Notes: generated from the letters alone by a model not told the origin. Shown: positions 51,540-60,734, counted from the stretch's first letter. The stretch: 64,000 bases of DNA from DATNPH01 sp036703315 (GCA_036703315.1 DATNPH010000087.1:124001-188000); one strand, 5' to 3'. Numbers and translations: made by a program.

Positions 51540-53428
51540 GGTTGCCCTTGCTAAAAACGTTTCTTGCTTCACGCTGGCTGCACCCCCTGTTGCTGGTGGT
51601 CTGGATTGTCATTGGCGCAGTTTTACGCTTCACTCAGCTGACTGGAAAGCCGCCTTGGACAGATGAGTTCGCCACGCTGGTGTTTACTCTGGGCAATAGT
51701 TTTCAAACTGTACCAGTTGACCAGGCAATTTCCCTAGACACTCTCCTACAGCCCTTACAACTTAATCCAGAGGCTGGGGCGTCGGCAGTACTCCATCACT
51801 TAATTACAGAGGATCACCATCCTCCCCTCTATTTTGTGCTAGTTCATTGGTGGATGCAGCTCTTTCCGGCATCAGGAGAGTATGTCTCACTGTGGGCAGC
51901 CCGATCACTTCCTGCCCTATTTGGAGTGGCGTCCATTCCTGCTGCCTATGGACTCGGCTTTTTGGCATTTCGTGGAACGCGATCGCATTTAGTGGGGCAC
52001 TTAGCAGCAGCGATGATTGCCGTTTCTCCCTATGGTGTCTTTCTATCACAGGAAGCCCGTCACTATACTCTAGGAATTCTCTGGGTAATTGCCTCGTTGT
52101 GCTGCTTCGTCGTTGCCATACAGCATTTCCAACGTCGGGTACCCTTGCCAATCGGGGTGGCACTAGGCTGGATAACGGTTAACAGTCTAGGGATAGCCAC
52201 GCACTACTTTTTCTGCCTCACGCTTGGTGCTGAGGCGATCGTTCTGATGGGGTTTTGGATGTTGGGAAGTCGCTTTGCTCAAAAATTGGCAAAACATCTC
52301 ACAACTTCCCACTCACCACTGCCCACTCCCCCTTCTTATTGGTGGCGAATTGGTGCTGTTGCTGTTGGTACATTGGTCGGGTGTTTAGTTTGGGTGCCAG
52401 TCTGGCAGGCTGGTGCATCTGAACAGATGACCGGATGGATTATGAGGGGCAATTTTACCATTTTGACCTTGATCAACCCGATTTTTCAGGCTCTCGCTAC
52501 ATGGATTACTATGCTGTGTCTGCTTCCTGTAGAGTCACCAGAACTGCTAGTAATGATTGCCTCTGGTGTTGTGATGCTCGTGTATTTTATCTGGGCAGTG
52601 CCGATTCTCTATCACGGACTCAAGGTTCAACTGGAACAACCTGATAGTCGTTTGGCAATCGGCGCTTTAGGAGGCTTTGTTTTAGGAGCGATCGCAATCA
52701 TTTTCAGTATTACCTACTTCCTGGGTGCAGACCTCACACGGGGAGCACGGTATAACTTTGTCTACTTCCCTGCTGTTCCTGTGCTGTTAGGCGCAGCACT
52801 TGCAGTCAGTTGGAACGCCTCAAATACTCTTAATTCATACCAAGTCGCCATTAAAGGTATTACTCCCTCAGCTTCCCCAGCTTCCCCTACTTCTCGCTTC
52901 TCACCCTCCACAATCAAAGGTAAACCAGCCGTAACCCTGATTTGGCTAGTGGGTCTGTTGAGTGGCATCACGATAGTCAGCAATCTCGGCTATCGCAAAT
53001 ATTACCGTCCTGACCTTCTAGTGCCAACCATTCAACAGAGATCCTCAGTGCCGATACTAATTGCTACTACCCACAATACCCTTGTACAGACGGGTGAAAT
53101 GATGGGACTTGCCTGGGAATTCAAACGTATCGCCAATGCAAAAGAGTCGCGACTCAAGCCTCAGTTTCTCCTGGCACATCAAGCTCAAGACGAATGTGTG
53201 AGCAGTCAAAGGACAGCTTGCCCTGCCTCCACTACTCTCAAACAAACTTTAGCTCAACTGCCGCGCCCTCTAGATTTATGGCTCGTGAATTTTAAAGCCT
53301 CAGTACAGCCAGATCTACCAAACTGTTTTGCCGAGGATACCTCTGGCTACCAGACCAACGTGAATGGCTACTCGTCCCGGTTATACCACTGCCTCAGTGA
53401 CAATTCTGAGGCTTCCCAGCGACTTTAG
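51536..53428 (+). CDS. GT-C (GT39/ArnT-like) membrane glycosyltransferase
   Basis: A roughly 630-residue polytopic protein. The first periplasmic loop has GKPPWTDEFATLVFTLGNSF, where the DE pair fits the catalytic carboxylates of GT-C enzymes using polyprenyl-phosphate sugars. About ten membrane segments follow, then a periplasmic C-terminal part with two cysteine-containing stretches. The frame opens at a TTG inside the preceding gene (51485); a TTG at 51536 overlapping its stop (TTGA) would give normal coupling. No ATG is available near the N-terminus, so the start is uncertain. The upstream GT2-GtrA protein is its likely donor supplier. Confidence 0.85.
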   Translation: MRLPLLKTFLASRWLHPLLLVVWIVIGAVLRFTQLTGKPPWTDEFATLVFTLGNSFQTVPVDQAISLDTLLQPLQLNPEAGASAVLHHLITEDHHPPLYFVLVHWWMQLFPASGEYVSLWAARSLPALFGVASIPAAYGLGFLAFRGTRSHLVGHLAAAMIAVSPYGVFLSQEARHYTLGILWVIASLCCFVVAIQHFQRRVPLPIGVALGWITVNSLGIATHYFFCLTLGAEAIVLMGFWMLGSRFAQKLAKHLTTSHSPLPTPPSYWWRIGAVAVGTLVGCLVWVPVWQAGASEQMTGWIMRGNFTILTLINPIFQALATWITMLCLLPVESPELLVMIASGVVMLVYFIWAVPILYHGLKVQLEQPDSRLAIGALGGFVLGAIAIIFSITYFLGADLTRGARYNFVYFPAVPVLLGAALAVSWNASNTLNSYQVAIKGITPSASPASPTSRFSPSTIKGKPAVTLIWLVGLLSGITIVSNLGYRKYYRPDLLVPTIQQRSSVPILIATTHNTLVQTGEMMGLAWEFKRIANAKESRLKPQFLLAHQAQDECVSSQRTACPASTTLKQTLAQLPRPLDLWLVNFKASVQPDLPNCFAEDTSGYQTNVNGYSSRLYHCLSDNSEASQRL

Positions 53429-53435
53429 GCAGTCG

Positions 53436-54116
53436 TTAATTTTCGGGAGACTTAGCCAATAAACTGTTGAAGCTTTGGACAATTAAGGGAGCTGCACTAA
53501 TGATAATTAGCCCTGATACCAACAAGCTAATTACACCATCTGCCCATAGCCAGTTCAGCGCCCAAACGGCTATCGCTGCCAGGATGACACCAACTGAACT
53601 AGCGGCATCGGCAAGGACGTGCAGAAAGGCTCCCTTGATGTTGAGATCGTGGTGACTGTCCTTGTGCAGCAGGAAGATGTTCACACTATTGACTCCCAGC
53701 CCGACAGTCGCCGTCGCCAACATCGGCAAACTTAGAATTTCAACTGGGGGAGACTGTAGCCGAGCAATGGCTTCCCAACCAATCCACAACGCGATCGCCA
53801 CCAATCCTACCCCATTTACTAGCGCTGCCAGCACTTCAACCCAATGGTTTCCTGGCGCTAAGTGGCTAGATTTACGTCTGTGCGCTATCCAGCTTGCTAA
53901 CAGCGCCAGAATCAAAGCAAAACAATCCGAAGCTAGGTGACCGGAATCAGCTAGGAGTGCAAGACTGTGACTAAACAGCCCTACTGCTAGCTCTACTAGT
54001 GAAAAGACACAAATTAGAACTAGCGCTGTAACCAGTAACCTCACTTTATTACCCTGGTGGGATGAGTGAGTAGCGGGAATAGTGTGATGAACACAGGAGG
54101 CAGAGTGATGATGCAT
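53436..54116 (-). CDS. Cation diffusion facilitator without C-terminal domain
   Basis: Metal-proton antiporter of the CDF family. Six membrane segments are seen, with the two metal-binding motifs HLASD (in LLADSGHLASDCFAL) and HVLAD (in HVLADAASSVG). A His-rich N-terminus MHHHSASCVHHTIPATHSSH may bind zinc. At 226 residues it ends right after the sixth segment; the usual cytoplasmic dimerisation domain of about 80 residues is missing. Short CDFs of this kind are known, so it may be functional. A perfect palindrome lies 58 bases upstream. Confidence 0.88.
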   Translation of the reverse strand: MHHHSASCVHHTIPATHSSHQGNKVRLLVTALVLICVFSLVELAVGLFSHSLALLADSGHLASDCFALILALLASWIAHRRKSSHLAPGNHWVEVLAALVNGVGLVAIALWIGWEAIARLQSPPVEILSLPMLATATVGLGVNSVNIFLLHKDSHHDLNIKGAFLHVLADAASSVGVILAAIAVWALNWLWADGVISLLVSGLIIISAAPLIVQSFNSLLAKSPEN

Positions 54117-54173
54117 TGAAATTAGAAGGAAGTGGTGGAACTACACGGCACACTTAATCTATCTGCAACCCTA

Positions 54174-54200
54174 GTAATCTGTCAGGACTTGACAGATTAC
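54174..54200. promoter_or_regulatory. Perfect 11-bp inverted repeat upstream of the CDF gene
   Basis: GTAATCTGTCA, spacer GGACT, TGACAGATTAC. Located 58 bases before the CDF start and 77 bases after the end of the formamidase gene. There is no T-run, so an operator for a metal-responsive regulator is more likely than a terminator. The regulator is unknown. Confidence 0.6.
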
Positions 54201-54277
54201 ACAATTGTTTCATGCAATCTCTTCTCCGTAAGCCACCCAGCCCAAAAGAGTCAGTAGTTATTAGCCTGACTCACTGA

Positions 54278-55498
54278 TCAACGCTCAAGGTTTTTGAGCA
54301 AGGTTTTGGAGATTACGCCATGAATACCCTTGACAATATCCACCACCTGAGAAACTTCAAAATCAATGGCTGCACTCCCTAAGAGTAGGGCATCCTGTTT
54401 AGTAAGTCCGTACTTCTCTTCCATAATTCGGAGCGACTCTCGCACCGACTTTTTCATTGCCTCGTCTAAGTCCTTATCCAGTCCAATGGCTAGCCATGCT
54501 TCAGGTGTTTCTGCCATTGGTGTATTTAGCTTCATGTCCTTATGGACAACTAGCTCAAATGTGGGAGTTAGGGAGCATTCTATCGCTGTCAAAGCCACTT
54601 CCCCATTACCCTGAGCACAGTGAGGGTCACCCGTGTAAAATAGCGCCCCTGGCACTTGGACGGGTAGGTAGAGGCTGGTGCCTTCTCCGATGTGCTTGAT
54701 GTCGATGTTACCGCCGTAGATTCCAGGGGGTACCGAGTTTATAGCCTCTTCTCGGTTAGCAGGAACCACGCCCATGATACCCATGAATGGCTTCAGGGGA
54801 ATTTCTATGTTTGGTCGCCCGTTAGCCGGGCGGAAAATCCCTACATTGCGCTCCATCTCTACAGGAATCACTTTTGTGTAGATCGGAGCATTATTTTCTG
54901 GGTACTCACCCGGCAGTGCACCTCTGGTGTGACGGTTAGAAATCACACCGTATGGTACCCGGTAATCCAGTTTAAGGGTTTTGATCTCCAGCACATCCCC
55001 AGGTGCTGCTCCTTCCACGAAGATAGGGCCTGTGATAACGTGCGGTCCGGGCCCTGTTTTTTTCACCTTAGCCTTGATGTTGAGCTGGTCGGGTAAGATT
55101 TTATTGCCAGCAATTCCTGCCTTGGTGAAGAACTCAACAGTGTCTCCCTGATCTGCCAGGATGCCTTCGTGGGAAACCGTTTGCATTACAATGCGATCGC
55201 CTGATTTAACCCGCAAAATCGGCTTGCTCTCCGGCTTGAATAGCTCTCCCCAGATGGTGTTCTCCGGTGTAGACATCACCGTGTGAGCTGTCTGGGTTGC
55301 ACTGATAACGGGTGGCAGGGCACCGCTCAACCCCCATAGGAGGACAATTCCAGATGCTGTCCCCACTATCCAATACCAGTGACGGGGCAAGAAATGCTTA
55401 AAGGGTTTACGTTTCACCTGCCGCAAGCTTATTGCTAAGGCTGCACCCCCTTGCCTACAGCGATCGAGTAATTCTAACCAGTTTGGCTTTTTCATCAT
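54278..55498 (-). CDS. Acetamidase/formamidase family protein with N-terminal membrane anchor
   Basis: FmdA/AmdA-family protein. The catalytic region shows the typical blocks GPIFVEGAAPGDVLEIKT, GIMGVVPANRE, PPGIYGGNIDIKHIGEGTSLYLPV and YTGDPHCAQGNGEVALTAIE. Unusually, about 70 residues precede the domain, with a hydrophobic segment (LPRHWYWIVGTASGIVLLWGLSGA) that should anchor it in the membrane, probably with the enzyme outside the cytoplasm. Start choice: ATG at 55498 is preceded by GGAGACCTGGAAT; a GTG 18 bases upstream would place the ribosome site inside the gene. Substrate (formamide, acetamide or another short amide) is not shown by sequence. Confidence 0.85.
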   Translation of the reverse strand: MMKKPNWLELLDRCRQGGAALAISLRQVKRKPFKHFLPRHWYWIVGTASGIVLLWGLSGALPPVISATQTAHTVMSTPENTIWGELFKPESKPILRVKSGDRIVMQTVSHEGILADQGDTVEFFTKAGIAGNKILPDQLNIKAKVKKTGPGPHVITGPIFVEGAAPGDVLEIKTLKLDYRVPYGVISNRHTRGALPGEYPENNAPIYTKVIPVEMERNVGIFRPANGRPNIEIPLKPFMGIMGVVPANREEAINSVPPGIYGGNIDIKHIGEGTSLYLPVQVPGALFYTGDPHCAQGNGEVALTAIECSLTPTFELVVHKDMKLNTPMAETPEAWLAIGLDKDLDEAMKKSVRESLRIMEEKYGLTKQDALLLGSAAIDFEVSQVVDIVKGIHGVISKTLLKNLER

Positions 55499-55658
55499 AT
55501 TCCAGGTCTCCTTCACACCGACGTTGAGTAATAATCGACATCTTTACCAACAATCCCTGACCTAGTTACAGTCAAGACGCCTCGGCTCTTTGTGTTGATT
55601 AAAGTCGAAATATAAAGGAAGCCTTAAGATGTCTTTGTTATCAAAACTACAAACAAAG

Positions 55659-55691
55659 AAAAAGCTCTCTACTGCTAAGAGAGCTTTTTTT
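55659..55691. terminator. Bidirectional intrinsic terminator downstream of tkt
   Basis: AAAGCTCTCT and AGAGAGCTTT form a perfect 10-bp stem around a 7-base loop, followed by TTTT on the plus strand; read from the minus strand it also ends in a T-rich tract. It lies 64 bases after the tkt stop on the minus strand and separates tkt from the formamidase gene. Confidence 0.85.
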
Positions 55692-55754
55692 GTCAATTAT
55701 TTATTGGTCTGTTCGATTAAGAAGACATCAGATTCAATGTCTGGGTTATGGCAT

Positions 55755-57788
55755 TTAGCCCAACAACTGCTTAGCTTTCGCTACCACGTTATCTACCGTA
55801 AAGCCAAAATTCTCCATACAGACTGGGCCAGGAGCGGAAGCACCAAAGGTGTCAATGCTGATCGAACCACCCTCACTGCCGGTATATTTGCACCAGCCAA
55901 AGCTAGTACCTGCTTCCACTGAAAGTCGCTTGGTGACAGCTTTGGGCAATACGGATTCCCGATACTCCGCATCCTGCTCGTCAAACAGTTCCCAACAAGG
56001 CATCGAAACCACCCGTACTTTCTTACCTTCACCGCGCAATTGCTCAGCGGCTTTCACGCACAGTTGGGTTTCGCTACCTGTCCCAATCAAAATCAGATCG
56101 GGAGTGCCATCGCTGTCTGACAGGATGTAAGCCCCCTGGCTCACGCCATCAATTGAGGTGCCAGGTAGATTGGGCTGTGCTAACCGAGAGAAAGCTAGGA
56201 GCGAAGGCAGTGTCTTTTTACCCAATAGCTTTCCTCTTGCAGCCTTAATTGCTACCTTGTAGGCACCAGAGGTTTCATTGCCATCAGCGGGGCGAATTAC
56301 CAACAAATCGGGAATCGCCCGTAAAGAGGCAATATGTTCAACCGGTTGGTGCGTCGGACCATCTTCGCCTAGCTGGATTGAGTCGTGAGTCATAACATAG
56401 ATCACACCAGCCTCAGACAATGCAGACAGGCGAATCGCTGCTCGCATATAGTCGGTAAACACCAAGAAGGTAGCGCAATAGGGAATTAGTCCCGAGCCAT
56501 CCAAGGCAAGACCGTTGCAGATGGCTCCCATACCATGCTCACGCACCCCAAAGCGAAGGTTGCGATTCTCGTATTGACCCTTTTGATAGTCTCCAGAAGA
56601 CTTCAGCAAGGTATTGTTGGAAGGAGCGAGATCCGCAGAACCGCCGATAAGTTCTGGGAGAACGCCAGCTAGAGCATTGAGGGTTCTGCCAGATTGGACA
56701 CGGGTAGCTTCCGCCTTGTCCTCTGGGGTGTAGGTGGGGAGAACGGAATCCCACCCTTCTGGGAGTTCAGCCTCATGCATCCGATCTAGTTCGGCGGCTT
56801 CTTGGGGATATTTCTCTTTGTAACGAGCAAACAGTTGATTCCACTCTTCTTCTATTTTTGCGCCGCGATCGATCGCTTTGCGCCAATGAGAGAGCGCATC
56901 TTCTGGAATAACAAAAGGCTCGTATTCCCAACCCAAGTTCTTGCGTGTAGCCTCCACTTCCGCTGCACCCAAGGCTGCACCGTGGGCATCATGGCTATCG
57001 GCTTTATTGGGTGAACCATAACCAATTGTTGTCCGAACCTTAATTAAAGTCGGCTTGTCGGTGACTGATTTGGCTGTTTCAATGGCTTTGTGAATTGCAT
57101 CCAAATCGGTGTTGCCGTCTTCTACAACCAGGACGTGCCAGCCGTAGGCTTCATATCGCTTACCGACATCTTCTGTAAATGACAGGTCGGTGGAACCGTC
57201 GATGGAAATGTGATTGTCATCGTAAAGAGCAATCAATTTGCCTAGTCCTAAGTGTCCAGCTAGGGAACAGGCTTCGGCGGAGACACCTTCCATGTTGCAA
57301 CCATCACCTAGGATGACGTAGGTGTAGTGGTCTATGATTGGGAAATCGGGTTTATTAAATTTGGCGGCCAAATGAGCTTCAGCCATTGCAATTCCCACAC
57401 CGTTGGCAATGCCTTGACCTAAAGGTCCGGTTGTAATCTCAACCCCAGGGTTCATGAAGTTTTCTGGGTGACCGGGGGTTTTCGACTCCCATTGGCGGAA
57501 TTGCTTGAGGTCTTCGAGGGTGAGATCTTCGTAGCCGGTTAAGTAGAGCAGGGCATACTGCAACATACTGCCGTGGCCTGCTGACAGCAAGAAGCGATCG
57601 CGGTTAAGCCAAGCCGGGTTTTTCGGGTTAAACCGCATAAAGCGGTCCCACAACACGAATGACATCGGCGCAGCGCCCATTGGCAGACCTGGATGACCGG
57701 ACTTTGCCTTCTCTACCGCGTCAATTGCTAGAAAGCGGATAGAGTTTATGCACAGTTCTTCGAGAGATTTTTGGGTTGCAACGGCCAT
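55755..57788 (-). CDS. tkt: Transketolase
   Basis: Thiamine-diphosphate enzyme of the Calvin cycle and pentose-phosphate pathway. Family blocks: SGHPGLPMGAAPMSFVLWDRFM, SAGHGSMLQYALLYLTGY, TGPLGQGIANGVGIAMAE, the ThDP motif GDGCNMEGVSAEA, and the C-terminal THDSIQLGEDGPTHQPVEH. At 677 residues it is a full-length enzyme. The order acpP - fabF - tkt on one strand is common in cyanobacteria. A tandem 19-bp repeat 87 bases upstream may be its operator. Confidence 0.97.
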   Translation of the reverse strand: MAVATQKSLEELCINSIRFLAIDAVEKAKSGHPGLPMGAAPMSFVLWDRFMRFNPKNPAWLNRDRFLLSAGHGSMLQYALLYLTGYEDLTLEDLKQFRQWESKTPGHPENFMNPGVEITTGPLGQGIANGVGIAMAEAHLAAKFNKPDFPIIDHYTYVILGDGCNMEGVSAEACSLAGHLGLGKLIALYDDNHISIDGSTDLSFTEDVGKRYEAYGWHVLVVEDGNTDLDAIHKAIETAKSVTDKPTLIKVRTTIGYGSPNKADSHDAHGAALGAAEVEATRKNLGWEYEPFVIPEDALSHWRKAIDRGAKIEEEWNQLFARYKEKYPQEAAELDRMHEAELPEGWDSVLPTYTPEDKAEATRVQSGRTLNALAGVLPELIGGSADLAPSNNTLLKSSGDYQKGQYENRNLRFGVREHGMGAICNGLALDGSGLIPYCATFLVFTDYMRAAIRLSALSEAGVIYVMTHDSIQLGEDGPTHQPVEHIASLRAIPDLLVIRPADGNETSGAYKVAIKAARGKLLGKKTLPSLLAFSRLAQPNLPGTSIDGVSQGAYILSDSDGTPDLILIGTGSETQLCVKAAEQLRGEGKKVRVVSMPCWELFDEQDAEYRESVLPKAVTKRLSVEAGTSFGWCKYTGSEGGSISIDTFGASAPGPVCMENFGFTVDNVVAKAKQLLG

Positions 57789-57874
57789 GATTTATATTTA
57801 GACTCTATTGGACTAGGGTTGGAACGCCAGACTTACTTGAGTTAGAACTCTGGGACTTACGAACTCTTTTCTTT

Positions 57875-57912
57875 ATTTTAGGTATTTATACCTATTTTAG
57901 GTATGATTACCT
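57875..57912. promoter_or_regulatory. Tandem 19-bp repeat, each half with an inverted repeat, upstream of tkt
   Basis: ATTTTAGGTATTTATACCT is followed directly by ATTTTAGGTATGATTACCT. Each contains AGGTA ... TACCT, so two dyads are spaced 19 bases apart, roughly on the same DNA face. This is a strong candidate binding site for a dimeric regulator of tkt. No known cyanobacterial consensus matches that I can name. Confidence 0.6.
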
Positions 57913-58054
57913 TTTTAGATCCCCTGGTTATACCCAAAATCCTGGGATCAACTGGGGGAGAGCCACATGAGTTCTCAACTCGACAGCTCTCGGTCGCCCA
58001 AAGGCTATACCCTCATCATCCCATTAGCGGGGAACGATGGGCAAGCGTCAGAAA

Positions 58055-58087
58055 ATGTGAAGGGTGAAGTATGAAGGATGAAGTAAA
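58055..58087. repeat. GTGAAGG/ATGAAGT heptamer repeat
   Basis: GTGAAGGGTGAAGTATGAAG continues with ATGAAGT, four to five imperfect 7-base units of the STRR type, in the fabF-tkt gap. Confidence 0.65.
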
Positions 58088-58162
58088 AAATTGGCATTGA
58101 GTACCTAACTCTCCGCTGATTTTTTTCATCGTTTATCCTTTACACTTCAGCCTTCTATTTAT

Positions 58163-59416
58163 TTATTGCCTGTATTTCTTGAATGCTAATGTGACATTGT
58201 GACCGCCAAACCCAAAAGAATTTGATAGTGCTACTTCTACAGGTAGCGATCGGCTGTGATTAGGGACATAATCCAGATCACAGGCAGGATCAGGGTTTTT
58301 CAAATTAATGGTTGGGGGAATTTTGTCATTTGCCACTGCCATCGCAGTAGCAACAGCCTCAATACCACCAGACCCGCCCAATAGATGACCCGTCATCGAT
58401 TTGGTAGAGCTGACTACCACATGATAAGCATATTCACCTAAAGCTTTTTTAATCGCTGCCGTTTCAGTTGAGTCGTTGGCTGACGTACTAGTGCCATGAG
58501 CATTGATGTAGCTTACCTGTTCCGGGGTAATACCTGCATCTTTTAAGGCTAACTGAATTGCTCTGGTAGCACCTTCTCCACCTGGTACAGGTGAAGTAAT
58601 GTGATAAGCATCGCAGGTCATGCCGTAGCCAACGATTTCGGCATAAATTTTTGCCCCTCGACTCAGAGCATGTTCCAGTTCTTCCAGGAGTAAGATACCA
58701 GACCCCTCGCCCATGACAAAGCCATCGCGATCGCGGTCAAAGGGGCAGCAGGCGGTCTCAGGGGTCTCGTTACGGGTAGACAGGGCGCGGGCCGCAGCGA
58801 AACCGGCGACAGACAAGGGTGTCACAGCGGCTTCGGTGCCTCCACAAATCATTGCCTGAGCATAGCCTCGCTGCACTAGGCGAAATGCATCTCCTACTGC
58901 ATTAGAGCCTGCTGCACAGGCAGTAACGGTGCAGTTATTGGGTCCCTTGGCACCTGTATGAATTGCCGTCAGTCCCGCTGCCATGTTGGCAATCATCATC
59001 GGAATCATGAACGGACTACACCGATCAGGACCACGAGTTAGATAGACCTCTTGCTGGTCTTCTAAGACTTTGAGTCCGCCAATGCCGGTACCAATGATCA
59101 CACCCACCTGTTCTGCATTCAGGTCATTGATCACAAACTGGGCATCGGCTAGAGCCTGTTTGCTTGCAGAAACTCCAAACTGAGCAAAGCGATCCATACG
59201 CTTTGCTTCCTTCCTCTCCATATAAATATGGGGGTCGTAGTTCTTCACTTCACCGGCAATACGGCAATCGTGCCGGGAGGGGTCAAACAAAGTAATCGGA
59301 CCAATACCATTGCGTCCGCTCAGCAATCCTTCCCAATACTCAGCTAGAGTGTTGCCTATCGGTGTAATCGCGCCGAGACCTGTAACTACGACGCGTTTTA
59401 ATTCAATGTTTGTCAT
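58163..59416 (-). CDS. fabF: 3-oxoacyl-ACP synthase II
   Basis: Condensing enzyme of fatty acid elongation. From the ATG at 59416 (MTNIELKRVVVTGLG) it has 417 residues, the normal length; nine extra codons upstream are not conserved. The catalytic Cys is C167 in TVTACAAGSNAV; the two His lie in NAHGTSTSANDSTE and STKSMTGHLLGGSG. It follows acpP on the same strand by 66 bases, the usual arrangement. Confidence 0.96.
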   Translation of the reverse strand: MTNIELKRVVVTGLGAITPIGNTLAEYWEGLLSGRNGIGPITLFDPSRHDCRIAGEVKNYDPHIYMERKEAKRMDRFAQFGVSASKQALADAQFVINDLNAEQVGVIIGTGIGGLKVLEDQQEVYLTRGPDRCSPFMIPMMIANMAAGLTAIHTGAKGPNNCTVTACAAGSNAVGDAFRLVQRGYAQAMICGGTEAAVTPLSVAGFAAARALSTRNETPETACCPFDRDRDGFVMGEGSGILLLEELEHALSRGAKIYAEIVGYGMTCDAYHITSPVPGGEGATRAIQLALKDAGITPEQVSYINAHGTSTSANDSTETAAIKKALGEYAYHVVVSSTKSMTGHLLGGSGGIEAVATAMAVANDKIPPTINLKNPDPACDLDYVPNHSRSLPVEVALSNSFGFGGHNVTLAFKKYRQ

Positions 59417-59482
59417 GATGCCAGTACAACAGGGCTTGCACACCCAGAACGCAGAACATCCCGTGGTGACGGGAGCTTTATT

Positions 59483-59731
59483 TTAAGCCGCAGCTTCTAC
59501 TTTATTACTGATGTAGTCTACAGCAGCTTGGACAGTGGCAATCTGTTCAGCTGCCTCGTCGGGAATTTCGATATCGAACTCTTCTTCCAACGCCATCACG
59601 AGTTCAACGGTATCTAAGGAGTCGGCGTTTAGATCGTTGGCAAAGTTCGATTCAGGGGTAACCGACTCAGGCTCAACTTCCAATTGTTCCACAACAATTT
59701 TCTTAACTTTATCGAAAACTTCTTGACTCAT
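59483..59731 (-). CDS. acpP: Acyl carrier protein
   Basis: Carrier of acyl chains in fatty acid synthesis. The phosphopantetheine serine is S38 in LNADSLDTVELVMALEEEF. Length 82 residues and the acidic composition are typical. AGAGGAAGAG before the ATG is a good ribosome-binding site. First gene of the acpP-fabF group. Confidence 0.97.
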   Translation of the reverse strand: MSQEVFDKVKKIVVEQLEVEPESVTPESNFANDLNADSLDTVELVMALEEEFDIEIPDEAAEQIATVQAAVDYISNKVEAAA

Positions 59732-60029
59732 AAACTCTTCCTCTATCTAATCGCTTGAAATTCTCCGCCACTGCTAGCTAGTTCCAAGCATTTTTTCATC
59801 TTATCTGAAAGAGGGACGCTCACAGCTGTATTAAGGTCGCTTCTGGAAGTGGCACCTGAGCGTCAAGTTGCTGTGTACCCTACATGACAAGACAAAGGGG
59901 TATGTTTGGCGATCGCGAAGAAGTGAATCACTAGACTAACATTGCTCCTGCCCTTAACCAACTACCCTGCAACACACCCTTCCTGCATCAGCAGCGATGC
60001 GCTCCAATCGTCAACCTCTTTTCAAGACT
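59732..60029. other. Intergenic region upstream of acpP
   Basis: About 300 bases separating acpP from the end of the HpsJ-like gene; it should hold the acpP promoter. A HIP1 octamer is near 59910. No RNA gene or strong hairpin recognised. Confidence 0.4.
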
Positions 60030-60734
60030 CTACCTCCGGCTACGTCGGCGACCTCGTCGTGCCCAGGGGGTAACATACCAAATGTAAGCAAACGCAAATC
60101 CCGAAACAAGAGTTCCTAGCAACCACTTAATAGAATCTTTTTGCTGGGTAAGACGTTTATCCGTCGCCGCCGCTTCCGCCTGGGGACGAATTGTTTGTTT
60201 CGCCTTAGCAATTTCTGACAACAGTCGGCTTTTCAGTTCCTGAGGATTGCTTATATTCGCTGGGAGTCCCTGAATGTTGAGACGAGCAATCACATTATCT
60301 ATATCTTGAGCTGTAGTAGCCCTATCTAATTGCTTCTCAAGCCGTTCAAACACAGACAGCTGTTGGCTAACCTGAGTATTAATTTGAGCATTGATTTGGT
60401 CATTGATACGCAAGCTGTCAACGACTAACAAAGGAGCTAGTAACAGGAAGATTACTGCAGACAGTAGGCAAGCCCACGATAAAAACATCAAAATCGGTCG
60501 TTCCCATTTTGACCTAAAATCCGCCTCCCCGTAAAACACTAACACTAACCCTAGTAGGGGGACAGCTACATGCTCAACCAGTAAGCCTATTGTTTTAAAT
60601 TCCCAGAAAGGGTTCATCAAGCGTGGGGGTACGAGAATATGAATAACGTCAAATAACGCTAGCACCAATAGACAGTAGCCTACTGTGCGAGCAAGAGAGG
60701 TAGACGACCATCCATTATCTACTGATTGAGTCAT
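60030..60734 (-). CDS. HpsJ-like membrane protein, exosortase-associated
   Basis: A 234-residue protein with three N-terminal membrane segments (about 17-105), a helical/coiled region (110-195) and a final membrane segment (about 202-222) followed by an Arg-rich tail (RRGRRRSRR). This architecture and blocks such as LVPPRLMNPFWEFKTIGLLVE (shortened) match HpsJ of the hormogonium polysaccharide locus and the HpsJ-like proteins found beside cyanoexosortase. It lies downstream of the exosortase gene on the same strand with a 169-base gap. Role unknown; perhaps assisting export or processing of the exosortase substrate. Confidence 0.82.
   Translation of the reverse strand: MTQSVDNGWSSTSLARTVGYCLLVLALFDVIHILVPPRLMNPFWEFKTIGLLVEHVAVPLLGLVLVFYGEADFRSKWERPILMFLSWACLLSAVIFLLLAPLLVVDSLRINDQINAQINTQVSQQLSVFERLEKQLDRATTAQDIDNVIARLNIQGLPANISNPQELKSRLLSEIAKAKQTIRPQAEAAATDKRLTQQKDSIKWLLGTLVSGFAFAYIWYVTPWARRGRRRSRR

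Larger units (their letters stand above)
57789..58162. other. Gap between fabF and tkt with operator-like and short repeats
   Basis: About 370 bases. It holds a tandem 19-bp repeat at 57875-57912 and heptamer GTGAAGG/ATGAAGG repeats around 58055-58087, listed separately. The tkt promoter should lie between these and 57788. Confidence 0.5.

Noticed and set aside
55629..55922. Plus-strand frame of 97 codons
   Set aside because: Contains the terminator hairpin and then runs antisense into tkt.
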